From assembly GCA_023424865.1 (NCBI GenBank), contig JAFADM010000349.1, forward strand, positions 1 through 21,557: DNA of 21,557 bases. Direction: 5' to 3'. Positions 1 through 6,257 of this stretch are shown piece after piece; position 1 is the first letter of the stretch; the number at the start of each line of letters is the position of its first letter. The notes beneath the pieces are model-generated. The model ran no database searches. It was not told the DNA's origin and was given only the letters and a program-made list of their open reading frames with translations. The DNA is from Bacillota bacterium (lineage in GTDB: Bacteria; Bacillota_A; Clostridia; DSM-8532). Both the position numbers and the translations under genes were made by a program.

Positions 1-32
1 GTTCAATTGGGTTGCGGGCAAAGCCCGCTTCA
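1..32 (+). repeat. Copy D (3' end only) of the repeated structured element
   Basis: This is the 3' end of the element found more fully at 1343-1440, 13975-14145 and 20636-20815; the rest lies outside the window. It has the shared CAAT-GGGTT lead-in followed by the hairpin GCGGGC (14-19), loop AAA, GCCCGC (23-28), then CTTCAG. It sits about 75 nt upstream of the DUF2318 start codon and in the same orientation. It lacks a run of T after the stem, so it is not a typical intrinsic terminator. Confidence 0.7.
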
Positions 33-47
33 GGTTTTGAGAAAGCG

Positions 48-81
48 CACTGCCGGCTCCTATAAGCCGGATAAAGCAGTG
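48..81 (+). promoter_or_regulatory. Nested hairpin in the leader of the DUF2318 gene
   Basis: CACTGC (48-53) pairs with GCAGTG (76-81), and inside it CCGGCT (53-58) pairs with AGCCGG (65-70). It lies between the copy D hairpin and the ribosome binding site AGGAGG at 91-96. It may be part of a structured 5' untranslated region. No known riboswitch class was recognised. Confidence 0.4.
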
Positions 82-104
82 AAAAAGTTTAGGAGGAACG
101 GAAC

Positions 105-632
105 ATGTCACAGAATAAAAAATCCCCAGGCAAAAGCACAGGCAGGAAAGTGGTTCCAGCAAATAACAGGCTGCCACTGCCGGTTATTGTGGTATCCGCC
201 ATTGCCGTGGTGCTTGTCCTTATTATTGTCCTTGCAACACAGGGCAATAAAGTATTAGCCGATCAGGATCTCGTTATAAAAACAGGTGACATTACCGAAA
301 CCGCAAAATTTTATCCCATAGATATTCAAGGCACGCGGCTGGAGGTCCTGGCTGTAAAAGCGCCCGACGGCACAATCCGCACGGCCTTTAACACCTGCCA
401 GGTATGCTATGCTTCCGGAAGAGGCTATTACAAGCAAAGCGGGGATGTGCTTATCTGCCAGAACTGCGGCAACCGTTTTTCCATGAACCTGGTTGAAATA
501 GAAGCCGGGGGCTGTAATCCATGGCCTATTTTTAATGAAAATAAAATCGTGACAGACGAATCCATCACGATTACCTATGATTTTCTTAAGGAGTCCAGAG
601 GTATCTTTTTAAACTGGAAGGCTTCCTATTAA
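105..632 (+). CDS. DUF2318 (Fe-S-containing) membrane-anchored protein
   Basis: A 175-residue protein with a basic N-terminus, one hydrophobic segment at about residues 24-46, and a C-terminal domain of the DUF2318 type, the same kind found at the C-terminus of FtrD-like proteins. The cysteines are spaced as expected for that family: C98-x2-C101, C118-x2-C121, and C137 in a GGCNP motif. They probably bind iron-sulfur or another metal on the outer face of the membrane. The start is set by AGGAGG at 91-96. In related bacteria such genes often sit with ABC permease or metal transport genes. Here the next plus-strand gene is copA, but an HxlR gene on the other strand lies between, so a role in metal handling is inference. 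The family assignment is fairly secure; the exact cofactor is unknown. Confidence 0.8.
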   Translation: MSQNKKSPGKSTGRKVVPANNRLPLPVIVVSAIAVVLVLIIVLATQGNKVLADQDLVIKTGDITETAKFYPIDIQGTRLEVLAVKAPDGTIRTAFNTCQVCYASGRGYYKQSGDVLICQNCGNRFSMNLVEIEAGGCNPWPIFNENKIVTDESITITYDFLKESRGIFLNWKASY

Positions 633-698
633 TTAAAGATATTCGTTTAATTAAAAATATCTGTTAAGTAGATACCCGTTAAATTAGATGCTCGGGAA

Positions 699-743
699 CA
701 TCAAACCCCACCCTTTTAGCCGGATTTACTTACGCAAATGGCT
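699..743 (-). repeat. About 46-nt repeat, copy 1 (inverted partner at 5066-5111)
   Basis: Read on the minus strand, this copy starts AGCCATTTGCGTAAGTAAAT and ends in a G-rich stretch and GATG. The plus-strand stretch 5066-5111 matches it at roughly three quarters of positions by eye. Both can fold as AGC(C)-ATTT, a GTAA-containing loop, AAAT, (G)GCT. This copy abuts the stop codon of the HxlR gene, within 10 nt. The nature of the repeat is unknown. Confidence 0.6.
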
Positions 744-748
744 ATCAA

Positions 749-1108
749 TCAGATGCTCGCCCTCATGGAACAGTTTACTTCGTGGCCATTCTGCTTCAAG
801 TAGTCCTCTCCCCAGGTGTACATGGCTTCAAGAATCGGCCGTATGCTGTTGCCAAGGTCGGATAAGGCATACTCCACTTTGGGCGGAACAACCGGATATA
901 CGGTTCGGATAACCAAATTGCTCTCCTCCAGCTCCCGAAGCTGCTGGGTGAGCATTTTGGGCGTGGCCTGGGGAATTAATTTGCTTAACTCGCCGAAGCG
1001 CAGGGTTGTATTTATTAAATGCCACAAAATAAGGGATTTATACTTTCCCCCAATAATGTCTATGGCTGTTCCCACAGGACAGTGATAGTTCTGATGATCA
1101 CATTTCAT
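749..1108 (-). CDS. HxlR-family winged-helix transcriptional regulator
   Basis: A 119-residue protein matching the HxlR family over its whole length. The N-terminal CPVGTAIDIIGGKYK segment is followed by the winged helix (about residues 35-90), which includes LIPQATPKMLTQQLRELEE and the wing YPVVPPKVEYALSDLG. Cys10 sits in the family's conserved N-terminal position, which in YodB/CatR-type members senses thiol or quinone stress; there is also Cys3. The start codon has a GGGGG-rich ribosome binding site at suitable distance. The gene is divergent from copA, with a 374-nt gap holding two related operator-like boxes (1145-1172 and 1283-1312), so autoregulation is likely and control of copA possible. 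The signal is unknown; redox, electrophile or metal stress is inference. Confidence 0.88.
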   Translation of the reverse strand: MKCDHQNYHCPVGTAIDIIGGKYKSLILWHLINTTLRFGELSKLIPQATPKMLTQQLRELEESNLVIRTVYPVVPPKVEYALSDLGNSIRPILEAMYTWGEDYLKQNGHEVNCSMRASI

Positions 1109-1144
1109 GGTTAATGTCCCCCTAACTTTATACTATCATTTTAG

Positions 1145-1172
1145 GTAGTATAGCACTATATAGTAAGTACTT
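1145..1172 (-). promoter_or_regulatory. Operator-like box 1 for the HxlR regulator
   Basis: This box contains ACTATATAGT, a perfect palindrome, followed on the plus strand by AAGTACTT. A closely related box occurs at 1283-1312, where ACTATTTAGT is followed by GCGTACTT. HxlR-family operators are short AT-rich dyads of this kind. Box 1 lies just downstream of the predicted HxlR promoter, where a bound repressor could block transcription. The assignment is inferred from duplication and position. Confidence 0.5.
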
Positions 1173-1196
1173 GATGTTTTTATATTTACTGTCATA

Positions 1197-1225
1197 ATAA
1201 TATCACAAGCACTCTCCGGCGTCAA
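1197..1225 (-). promoter_or_regulatory. Predicted sigma-A promoter of the HxlR gene
   Basis: On the minus strand TTGACG (1225-1220) and TATTAT (1202-1197) are separated by exactly 17 nt. Transcription would start near 1190 and run through operator-like box 1 into the HxlR gene. Confidence 0.5.
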
Positions 1226-1282
1226 GGAAACCGAAATAGCAGAGCAGCGTCGGTTAGGCTTCAGTAAGCTTACTACCTTTTT

Positions 1283-1312
1283 GTATAGTATATTACTATT
1301 TAGTGCGTACTT
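1283..1312 (-). promoter_or_regulatory. Operator-like box 2 between HxlR and copA
   Basis: A second copy of the box at 1145-1172, in the same orientation: GTATAGTA, then ACTATTTAGT, then GCGTACTT. It lies upstream of the predicted HxlR promoter and on the copA side of the gap, so it could serve the divergent copA promoter. No copA promoter could be placed with confidence. Confidence 0.45.
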
Positions 1313-1342
1313 CCCAAATTAAATATTATTGTTATGCTAATA

Positions 1343-1440
1343 CTAAGGCGGGCTATGCCCGCAGCCCGATTGACAGGAAACGCTGCTGAAATAACTTGTT
1401 TTAATGGCGTTTCTAGGCTAAAGGTACTAAGGAGATGCAA
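1343..1440 (-). repeat. Copy A of the repeated structured element
   Basis: Read on the minus strand: CTTAGTACCTTTAGCCTAG at about 1430-1412, then a hairpin whose arms are GAAACGC and GCGTTTC, then TGTCAA, then GCGGGC (1362-1357), loop ATA, GCCCGC (1353-1348). It matches copy B at about four of five positions over some 90 columns by eye. It appears to lack the 5' third seen in copies B and C, ending where the copA leader begins. It points toward the HxlR gene and is antisense to the copA leader. Confidence 0.7.
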
Positions 1441-1482
1441 ATCACCTAGGGAGCGCAGTAAATCAGAGGAGAGGAGTTCTCT

Positions 1483-3975
1483 ATGGAAAGTCAGATATTA
1501 AATATCAGAGGTATGACCTGTGCCGCATGCGCACAGAGAATAGAAAAAACCGTACGAAAGCTTTCGGGTATTGGCCAGGCCACGGTGAATCTTGCCAGCG
1601 AAAAGCTTTTTGTGGAATATGATGAGAGCGTTCTGGCACTTACCCAGATAAAGGACGCCGTAACCAAAATCGGCTATGAGGTTGTAGAAAAAACAGTCAC
1701 AAGCAATGTGGCCCTTCCCATTGGCGGCATGACCTGCGCCGCCTGCGCACAGCGTGTGGAAAAGGCCATAAAGAAGCTGGACGGCATTGAGAGCGTATCG
1801 GTCAATTTTGCCACAGAAAAGGCTACGGTGGTTTATAACCCGCAGAAGCTGCGCCTTTCAGCCATTCGTGAGGCAGTGGAAAAAGCCGGCTACAAACCCC
1901 TTGAAATCAACAAAACAGATGCTGCCGACGAGGATCGGGCCCGGAAACAAAAAGAAATCAAGGTTTTGTGGACAAAGTTTATCGTTTCAGCAGTCTTTTC
2001 ACTCCCCCTCCTTTATATCGCCATGGCACCCATGATTTCTTTTGTGCAGCTGCCCTTTCCAAAAGGGCTGGATCCCATGCAATATCCCTTAATTTATGCG
2101 CTGCTTGAGTTGCTGCTGGTGGTTCCCGTAATCGGAGTGGGCTATAAATTCTATACCATTGGGTTTAAGGCCTTATGGCAGCGAAGCCCCAATATGGATT
2201 CCCTTATTGCAATCGGTACCACTGCGGCTGTGCTGTTCAGTGTTTACAATACCTTTCGGATTGCCGGGGGCTATTTCGAACCGGTGGAGCATCTTTATTA
2301 TGAAACAGCCGGAGTCATTATTACCCTGATTCTTTTGGGCAAAACCCTTGAAGCAGTTTCAAAGGGCCGAACCAGTGAGGCTATTAAAAAGCTCATGGGA
2401 CTTGCTCCTAAAACCGCAATTATTTTACAGGACGGAATTGAAAAGGAAACTCCCATTGATGAGGTGGAAATCGGCGATATCATCCTGGTGAAGCCTGGCG
2501 CAAAAATCCCGGTAGACGGCACGGTTACCGACGGCAATACCGCCATCGACGAATCCATGTTAACCGGCGAAAGCATGCCGGTGGATAAAAAGGCGGGAGA
2601 TCCTGTTTACACCGCTTCGCTTAACACCACGGGCACCATTCGTTTTAAAGCCGAAAAAATCGGCAGTGATACAGCCCTCGCCCAGATTATCAAGCTGGTG
2701 GAGGATGCCCAGGGCTCCAAGGCACCCATTGCTCAATTGGCGGATATTGTGTCCGGTTATTTCGTTCCTGTGGTTTGCGCCATTGCGGTGCTGGCCGGAA
2801 TCGCATGGTATTTCGGTACCGGCGGCGATCTTGAATTTGCCCTTACCATCTTTATTGCCATACTGGTAATCGCCTGCCCTTGCGCTCTGGGTTTGGCAAC
2901 GCCTACCGCCATCATGGTAGGAACAGGCAAAGGCGCGGAGAACGGCATTTTAATAAAGGGCGGAGAAGCTCTTGAAACCACCCATAAGGTTAATACCATT
3001 ATTTTTGATAAAACAGGAACTATTACAGAAGGCAAGCCTACCGTAACGGATGTTCTTGCCGTGGACGGAATGGATAAGGATTATCTTCTTAAGGTCACGG
3101 CTTCGGCTGAAAAAGCCTCTGAGCACCCTCTGGGCCAGGCCATTGTTCATGGTGCCCAGGATGCGGGACTGGAGCTGTATGGTGTGGAGAACTTCCAATC
3201 TCTTACGGGCCGGGGCATCGAAGCCGCAATCAACGGACACAGCGTTCTGGCCGGAAACCGCAAGCTCATGGATGAACGGGCTATTTCTCTAGAGCTGCTT
3301 GAAGAAGCCAGCGATAAGCTTGCCGGGGAAGGAAAAACCCCCATGTACGTGGCTTTGGAAGGTAAGCTTGCCGGTATTGTCGCTGTAGCGGATGTTGTGA
3401 AGCAAAGCAGCCGGGCAGCCATTGAAAGCCTTCACAAGATGGGCATTGAGGTGGCCATGATTACCGGTGACAACAAGAAGACCGCAGCCGCCATTGCAAA
3501 GCAGGTTGGAATTGACCGTGTGCTGGCAGAGGTGCTGCCCCAGGATAAGTCCAATGAAGTTAAAAAGCTCCAGGCAGAAGGCCGCAAGGTGGCCATGGTG
3601 GGCGACGGAATCAATGACGCGCCGGCGCTGGCACAGGCCGATATTGGTATTGCCATCGGCTCGGGTACGGATGTGGCTATGGAATCGGCGGACATAGTGC
3701 TGATGCGTTCCGATCTTTTGGACGTACCCACAGCCATTCAGCTTAGTAAAAAGACCATTCGCAATATCAAGCAGAATCTGTTCTGGGCCTTTGCCTACAA
3801 TGTTATCGGCATACCCATTGCCGCAGGCGTACTCTACCTGTTTGGCGGCCCCCTGTTGAATCCCATATTCGCTGCCGCAGCCATGAGCTTAAGCTCGGTT
3901 TCGGTTCTGACCAACGCGCTCAGGCTGAAGAGATTTAAGGCTGCAGCCAAAAAGGAAGGGGTTGTAACAGCATGA
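1483..3975 (+). CDS. copA: Copper-exporting P1B-type ATPase CopA
   Basis: An 830-residue P1B ATPase that pumps Cu(I) out of the cell using ATP. Two N-terminal heavy-metal domains carry GMTCAAC motifs (C13/C16 and C85/C88). Eight membrane segments are expected. The CPC metal site of the sixth (C465-P-C467) marks Cu(I)/Ag(I) specificity. Asp509 in DKTGT is the phosphorylated residue. TGES, the HP motif (SEHPLG) and GDGINDAP are all present, and the C-terminus carries the NxxxY and MSLSS-type motifs of Cu(I) pumps. The length is normal for a two-domain member. The start is supported by an AGGAGAGGAG ribosome binding site. The stop overlaps the next start codon (ATGA), so the two genes are translationally coupled, and copZ follows. 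No CsoR or CopY gene is present; the divergent HxlR gene is the only nearby regulator. Confidence 0.97.
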   Translation: MESQILNIRGMTCAACAQRIEKTVRKLSGIGQATVNLASEKLFVEYDESVLALTQIKDAVTKIGYEVVEKTVTSNVALPIGGMTCAACAQRVEKAIKKLDGIESVSVNFATEKATVVYNPQKLRLSAIREAVEKAGYKPLEINKTDAADEDRARKQKEIKVLWTKFIVSAVFSLPLLYIAMAPMISFVQLPFPKGLDPMQYPLIYALLELLLVVPVIGVGYKFYTIGFKALWQRSPNMDSLIAIGTTAAVLFSVYNTFRIAGGYFEPVEHLYYETAGVIITLILLGKTLEAVSKGRTSEAIKKLMGLAPKTAIILQDGIEKETPIDEVEIGDIILVKPGAKIPVDGTVTDGNTAIDESMLTGESMPVDKKAGDPVYTASLNTTGTIRFKAEKIGSDTALAQIIKLVEDAQGSKAPIAQLADIVSGYFVPVVCAIAVLAGIAWYFGTGGDLEFALTIFIAILVIACPCALGLATPTAIMVGTGKGAENGILIKGGEALETTHKVNTIIFDKTGTITEGKPTVTDVLAVDGMDKDYLLKVTASAEKASEHPLGQAIVHGAQDAGLELYGVENFQSLTGRGIEAAINGHSVLAGNRKLMDERAISLELLEEASDKLAGEGKTPMYVALEGKLAGIVAVADVVKQSSRAAIESLHKMGIEVAMITGDNKKTAAAIAKQVGIDRVLAEVLPQDKSNEVKKLQAEGRKVAMVGDGINDAPALAQADIGIAIGSGTDVAMESADIVLMRSDLLDVPTAIQLSKKTIRNIKQNLFWAFAYNVIGIPIAAGVLYLFGGPLLNPIFAAAAMSLSSVSVLTNALRLKRFKAAAKKEGVVTA

Positions 3976-4694
3976 AGAAGAATGGAAGGCTTATTACCGG
4001 TATCGGTGTCGCTGTTGTTATAGTTGCGGCACTCCTGGTTTCTATCATAAGTACGGCAGGCGGAACCCTTGATGTGATAGGAAAAGACGCTGTTGCTTCC
4101 TTTGAAAATGTTTTAAAAGCAATGCCGGATGAAATAACGGCAGATGACGAAAATGCAGGCTGGTCCCTGGAGGCTCCCGACGGCTCGGTCCGCTTTATCT
4201 GGAGCGAGGACTATAGTCGAAGCCCCTTGCATGATGTCATGCTGGAGCTTGACGCCGAGCCCTTTATTGAAGCCGGTCTGGATACGGCCAAATTGCCTGA
4301 GACCTACGCCTTTTATGAGGGAAAGCTCATGATTGGAACAAAGCTTGGAAATGATAAGCTCACCTACCAGGGGAATGCAACACCACTGGCTGCATTCGAG
4401 CAGATTGTAAACAATTACAGAAGCTCCATTGGCTATCATATGGCTCTTGATCATTACAATGTGGGCCTCAGCGGCGGCAATATGTTTGAATGGGCAAAAA
4501 ACCTGAGCACCCACACTCTAACAAAAGAGAACCAGGACAAGGACATCGTCTTTGTTTTGCATCCAAAGCCCTTTATTGAAGCCGGTGTTGATCCCGAAAA
4601 GGTGGAAGGCTGGGTATATACTACTGTAAGCATGAAAATGAATGGGAAGACCACCGAAATGTATAAATTTTTAAAGCCCTTTGATCTCCAGTAA
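3972..4694 (+). CDS. Unknown membrane-anchored or secreted protein in the copA operon
   Basis: A 240-residue protein I do not recognise. The N-terminus is basic with one hydrophobic segment (about residues 7-27), suggesting an uncleaved anchor or a signal peptide; no lipobox cysteine is present. The rest is soluble and would lie outside the membrane. It contains an internal duplication: the motif PFIEAGLD near residue 98 recurs as PFIEAGVD near residue 201, and both are preceded by a short beta-like stretch ending in D or H-P. At the DNA level the repeat core is identical over 20 bases (4258-4277 and 4567-4586). There are no cysteines or obvious His/Met copper clusters. Its start overlaps the copA stop by 4 nt, so it is made together with the pump. 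A periplasm-like copper-related role is inference from position only. Confidence 0.8.
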   Translation: MKKNGRLITGIGVAVVIVAALLVSIISTAGGTLDVIGKDAVASFENVLKAMPDEITADDENAGWSLEAPDGSVRFIWSEDYSRSPLHDVMLELDAEPFIEAGLDTAKLPETYAFYEGKLMIGTKLGNDKLTYQGNATPLAAFEQIVNNYRSSIGYHMALDHYNVGLSGGNMFEWAKNLSTHTLTKENQDKDIVFVLHPKPFIEAGVDPEKVEGWVYTTVSMKMNGKTTEMYKFLKPFDLQ

Positions 4695-4773
4695 TAGTAA
4701 AACAAAGCGCTGAGTGCGAAGCAACGCGCTCACTGCATAAAAGCAATATATAAAAGAGAAGAGGTATAATAAA

Positions 4774-4983
4774 ATGGATAAGACAACACTCAAAGTAAAC
4801 GGCATGTCCTGCGAGCACTGCGTAAAAGCGGTTACCAAGGCCGTTAATGCACTGCCCGGTATTGCAAATGTCTCGGTTAATCTCTCAGCCAAAACCGTAA
4901 CTGTGGAATATGATTCGGCGCAAAGCCCTCTGGATAAAATTAAATATGAAATTGAAGACCAGGGCTATGATGTCGTAGGATAA
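4774..4983 (+). CDS. copZ: Copper chaperone CopZ (single heavy-metal domain)
   Basis: A 69-residue protein consisting of one ferredoxin-like heavy-metal-associated domain. The metal motif is GMSCEHC (C13 and C16), and the C-terminal GYDV motif is typical of CopZ. It binds Cu(I) in the cytoplasm and delivers it to the N-terminal domains of CopA, or keeps it away from other proteins. It lies 79 nt after the unknown gene. The gap holds a small G+C-rich hairpin (about 4711-4733) and an AGAAGAGG ribosome binding site. A strong terminator follows, so it ends the copA unit. The separate gap may allow copZ to be expressed at a different level. Confidence 0.95.
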   Translation: MDKTTLKVNGMSCEHCVKAVTKAVNALPGIANVSVNLSAKTVTVEYDSAQSPLDKIKYEIEDQGYDVVG

Positions 4984-5010
4984 CCGAAACCAGAACGGCA
5001 ATACAAGCCG

Positions 5011-5060
5011 AAGTACACCCCAAATGTCAGTCATCTGATATTTGGAGGTGTACTTTTTTA
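5011..5060 (+). terminator. Intrinsic terminator after copZ
   Basis: A long stem pairs AAGTACACC (5011-5019) with GGTGTACTT (5047-5055) and continues inward almost to a TCAT loop, with one bulge and one G-U pair. It is followed by T residues on the plus strand. It closes the copA-unknown-copZ unit. The run of A before the stem on the other side is too weak for a clear bidirectional terminator. Confidence 0.85.
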
Positions 5061-5065
5061 TCGGC

Positions 5066-5111
5066 AGCCATTTACGTAAGCAAATCATGCTAACAGAGAG
5101 GGGGTCGGATG
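5066..5111 (+). repeat. About 46-nt repeat, copy 2 (inverted partner at 699-743)
   Basis: It starts AGCCATTTACGTAAGCAAAT and ends with a G-rich run and GATG. Its partner lies in opposite orientation just outside the HxlR gene. Both copies can fold into the same short hairpin with GTAA in the loop. This copy lies 6 nt after the copZ terminator. Confidence 0.6.
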
Positions 5112-5155
5112 CCCTCGAGCTTTTTATTCCGATAAAAAAGTCTCTTTTCTCAAAA

Positions 5156-5356
5156 CTAACTAAGGCAGGCCAGGATCTTTTCTCTGATAAACTCCTCAAA
5201 GGTTAATTCAGGATCAAAAAACTCTCGGATGCCGTCATCCTCCAGGAGCTTCCAGCGCTCCCCTGTTTTAAACCCTGCAAGATTACCTTCTTCATCCTCT
5301 CCAAAGAATACCATATACTCAAATTCACCAGGCTCCCATTTAAGGGACGGGCACCC
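5156..5356 (-). pseudogene. Orphan coding remnant in frame after the DeoR stop codon
   Basis: After the DeoR stop (5359-5357), the same frame stays open for 66 codons, and the sequence looks like real protein rather than chance. It is rich in E, D, F and W, with stretches such as EYMVFFGEDEEGNLAGF and ELTFEEFIREKIL. The only ATG (5314) would give 52 residues and has no convincing ribosome binding site. It resembles the C-terminal part of small acidic single-domain proteins of the SMI1/KNR4 (SUKH) kind, but that is a weak guess. The most likely explanation is the 3' end of a gene whose 5' part has been lost. A short real gene with a poor start, or readthrough of the TAG, cannot be excluded. 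Confidence 0.45.
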
Positions 5357-6118
5357 CTATGCTCTTACGAAGGTAACCCGGGAGTGCTTTTTCTTAAAAT
5401 TCTCACAAAAATCACTGCTTGATACAAGATAATCCGTATCGCCGCATTCGCACAAGGCAAAGGGTGATAGCTTGCCAAAGCGGTTATCCGGGCATAGGAA
5501 AACCTTTGTTTTTGAATGGGACAGCATAAACCTTCTTATTGCGGTTTCATTTTCGTCCAGGTCAGAGACTACACCATCCTGGGAGAGTGAGGAAGAGGAA
5601 AAAAACATAAAATCAACGTAAATGCTTTTTAACATGTCCAGGGCATAGGAGCCGGTAGTTATTACATTATTGCGTTGAGATACGCAGCCGCCTATGCTGT
5701 AGGCTTTAATTTTTCGCGCGGCTAAGAGATGCGTCAGAAGCAAATTATTTGAGAAACAGGTCAGATTCATTTCTGAAGTCAGGTATTTGTAAATTTCCAT
5801 GGCGGTAGACGAGCTGTCGATAAAAAGGGCGCTGTTGGGTTGTACGAGTTTTGAAGCAGCCTGGGCTAAAGACTGTTTTTCCTTTTTACCTTCCTTCAAT
5901 CGGGAGAAAAACGGTGCAAAACCAGGAACAGACGGAAGCAGTGAAGCTCCTCCGTGATCCCGCTTAATAAGGCCTTTGCTTTCCATTTGAGCAAGGTCTC
6001 TTCTTATACTGGACGGGCTGATGTGTATTTTTTCAGCCAGATAATCTACGGTCGTATAGTTTTTTTCTTTTAAAAGCTGAAGGATCTCCGTCTCACGCTG
6101 GATAGGATTCAAAAACAC
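5357..6118 (-). CDS. DeoR-family transcriptional regulator
   Basis: A 253-residue DeoR/GlpR-type repressor of normal length. The N-terminal HTH (residues 4-57) carries the signature DYLAEKIHISPSSIRRDLAQMESKGLIKRDHGGA. The C-terminal sugar-phosphate sensing domain has the DSSSTAMEIYKYL motif (from Asp101) and a C-terminal DTDYLVSS segment. Such proteins usually bind a phosphorylated sugar or polyol intermediate and release DNA. The gene is divergent from the AraM-like dehydrogenase across a 139-nt gap that holds repeated TGCGCA boxes, so control of that gene by a glycerol-phosphate-like ligand is a reasonable inference. The stop codon is followed in frame by an unrelated coding remnant. Confidence 0.9.
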   Translation of the reverse strand: MFLNPIQRETEILQLLKEKNYTTVDYLAEKIHISPSSIRRDLAQMESKGLIKRDHGGASLLPSVPGFAPFFSRLKEGKKEKQSLAQAASKLVQPNSALFIDSSSTAMEIYKYLTSEMNLTCFSNNLLLTHLLAARKIKAYSIGGCVSQRNNVITTGSYALDMLKSIYVDFMFFSSSSLSQDGVVSDLDENETAIRRFMLSHSKTKVFLCPDNRFGKLSPFALCECGDTDYLVSSSDFCENFKKKHSRVTFVRA

Positions 6119-6134
6119 CCCTCCTCTTCCAGAA

Positions 6135-6210
6135 TGCGCACTTTTGATTGTTTTTCAATTTAACCGCCACCTATTGCGCATTTACTGAAATAATTTTATT
6201 ATATACGCAT
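6135..6210. promoter_or_regulatory. Divergent regulatory region with repeated TGCGCA boxes
   Basis: The gap between the DeoR gene and the AraM-like gene contains TGCGCA at 6135-6140 and 6175-6180 and a related TACGCA at 6204-6209, each followed within two bases by an AT-rich stretch. The dyad-like TTGATTG-TTTTT-CAAT lies at 6144-6158. Repeated short boxes between a DeoR gene and its divergent partner are the usual layout for operators. Which repeat is bound is not known. Confidence 0.4.
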
Positions 6211-6257
6211 AAATGAGAAAAAGTAAGGCGGATTCGGCCTTACCGGAGGATGGCCCT

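Noticed and set aside
14..28. GCGGGC hairpins read as simple intrinsic terminators
   Set aside because: None of the copies has a proper T run after the stem, and the hairpin comes with conserved boxes on its 5' side in three copies, so it is better described as part of a larger repeated element.
1343..1440. Copies A-D as a CRISPR array or insertion sequence ends
   Set aside because: There are no regularly spaced short repeats and no cas genes, and no transposase or terminal target duplication was seen around any copy within the window.
6213..6257. Longer start for the AraM-like gene
   Set aside because: The ATG at 6213 lies in the AT-rich promoter and box region and has no ribosome binding site, while GGAGGA precedes the ATG at 6258. 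The family's proteins begin near the later start.
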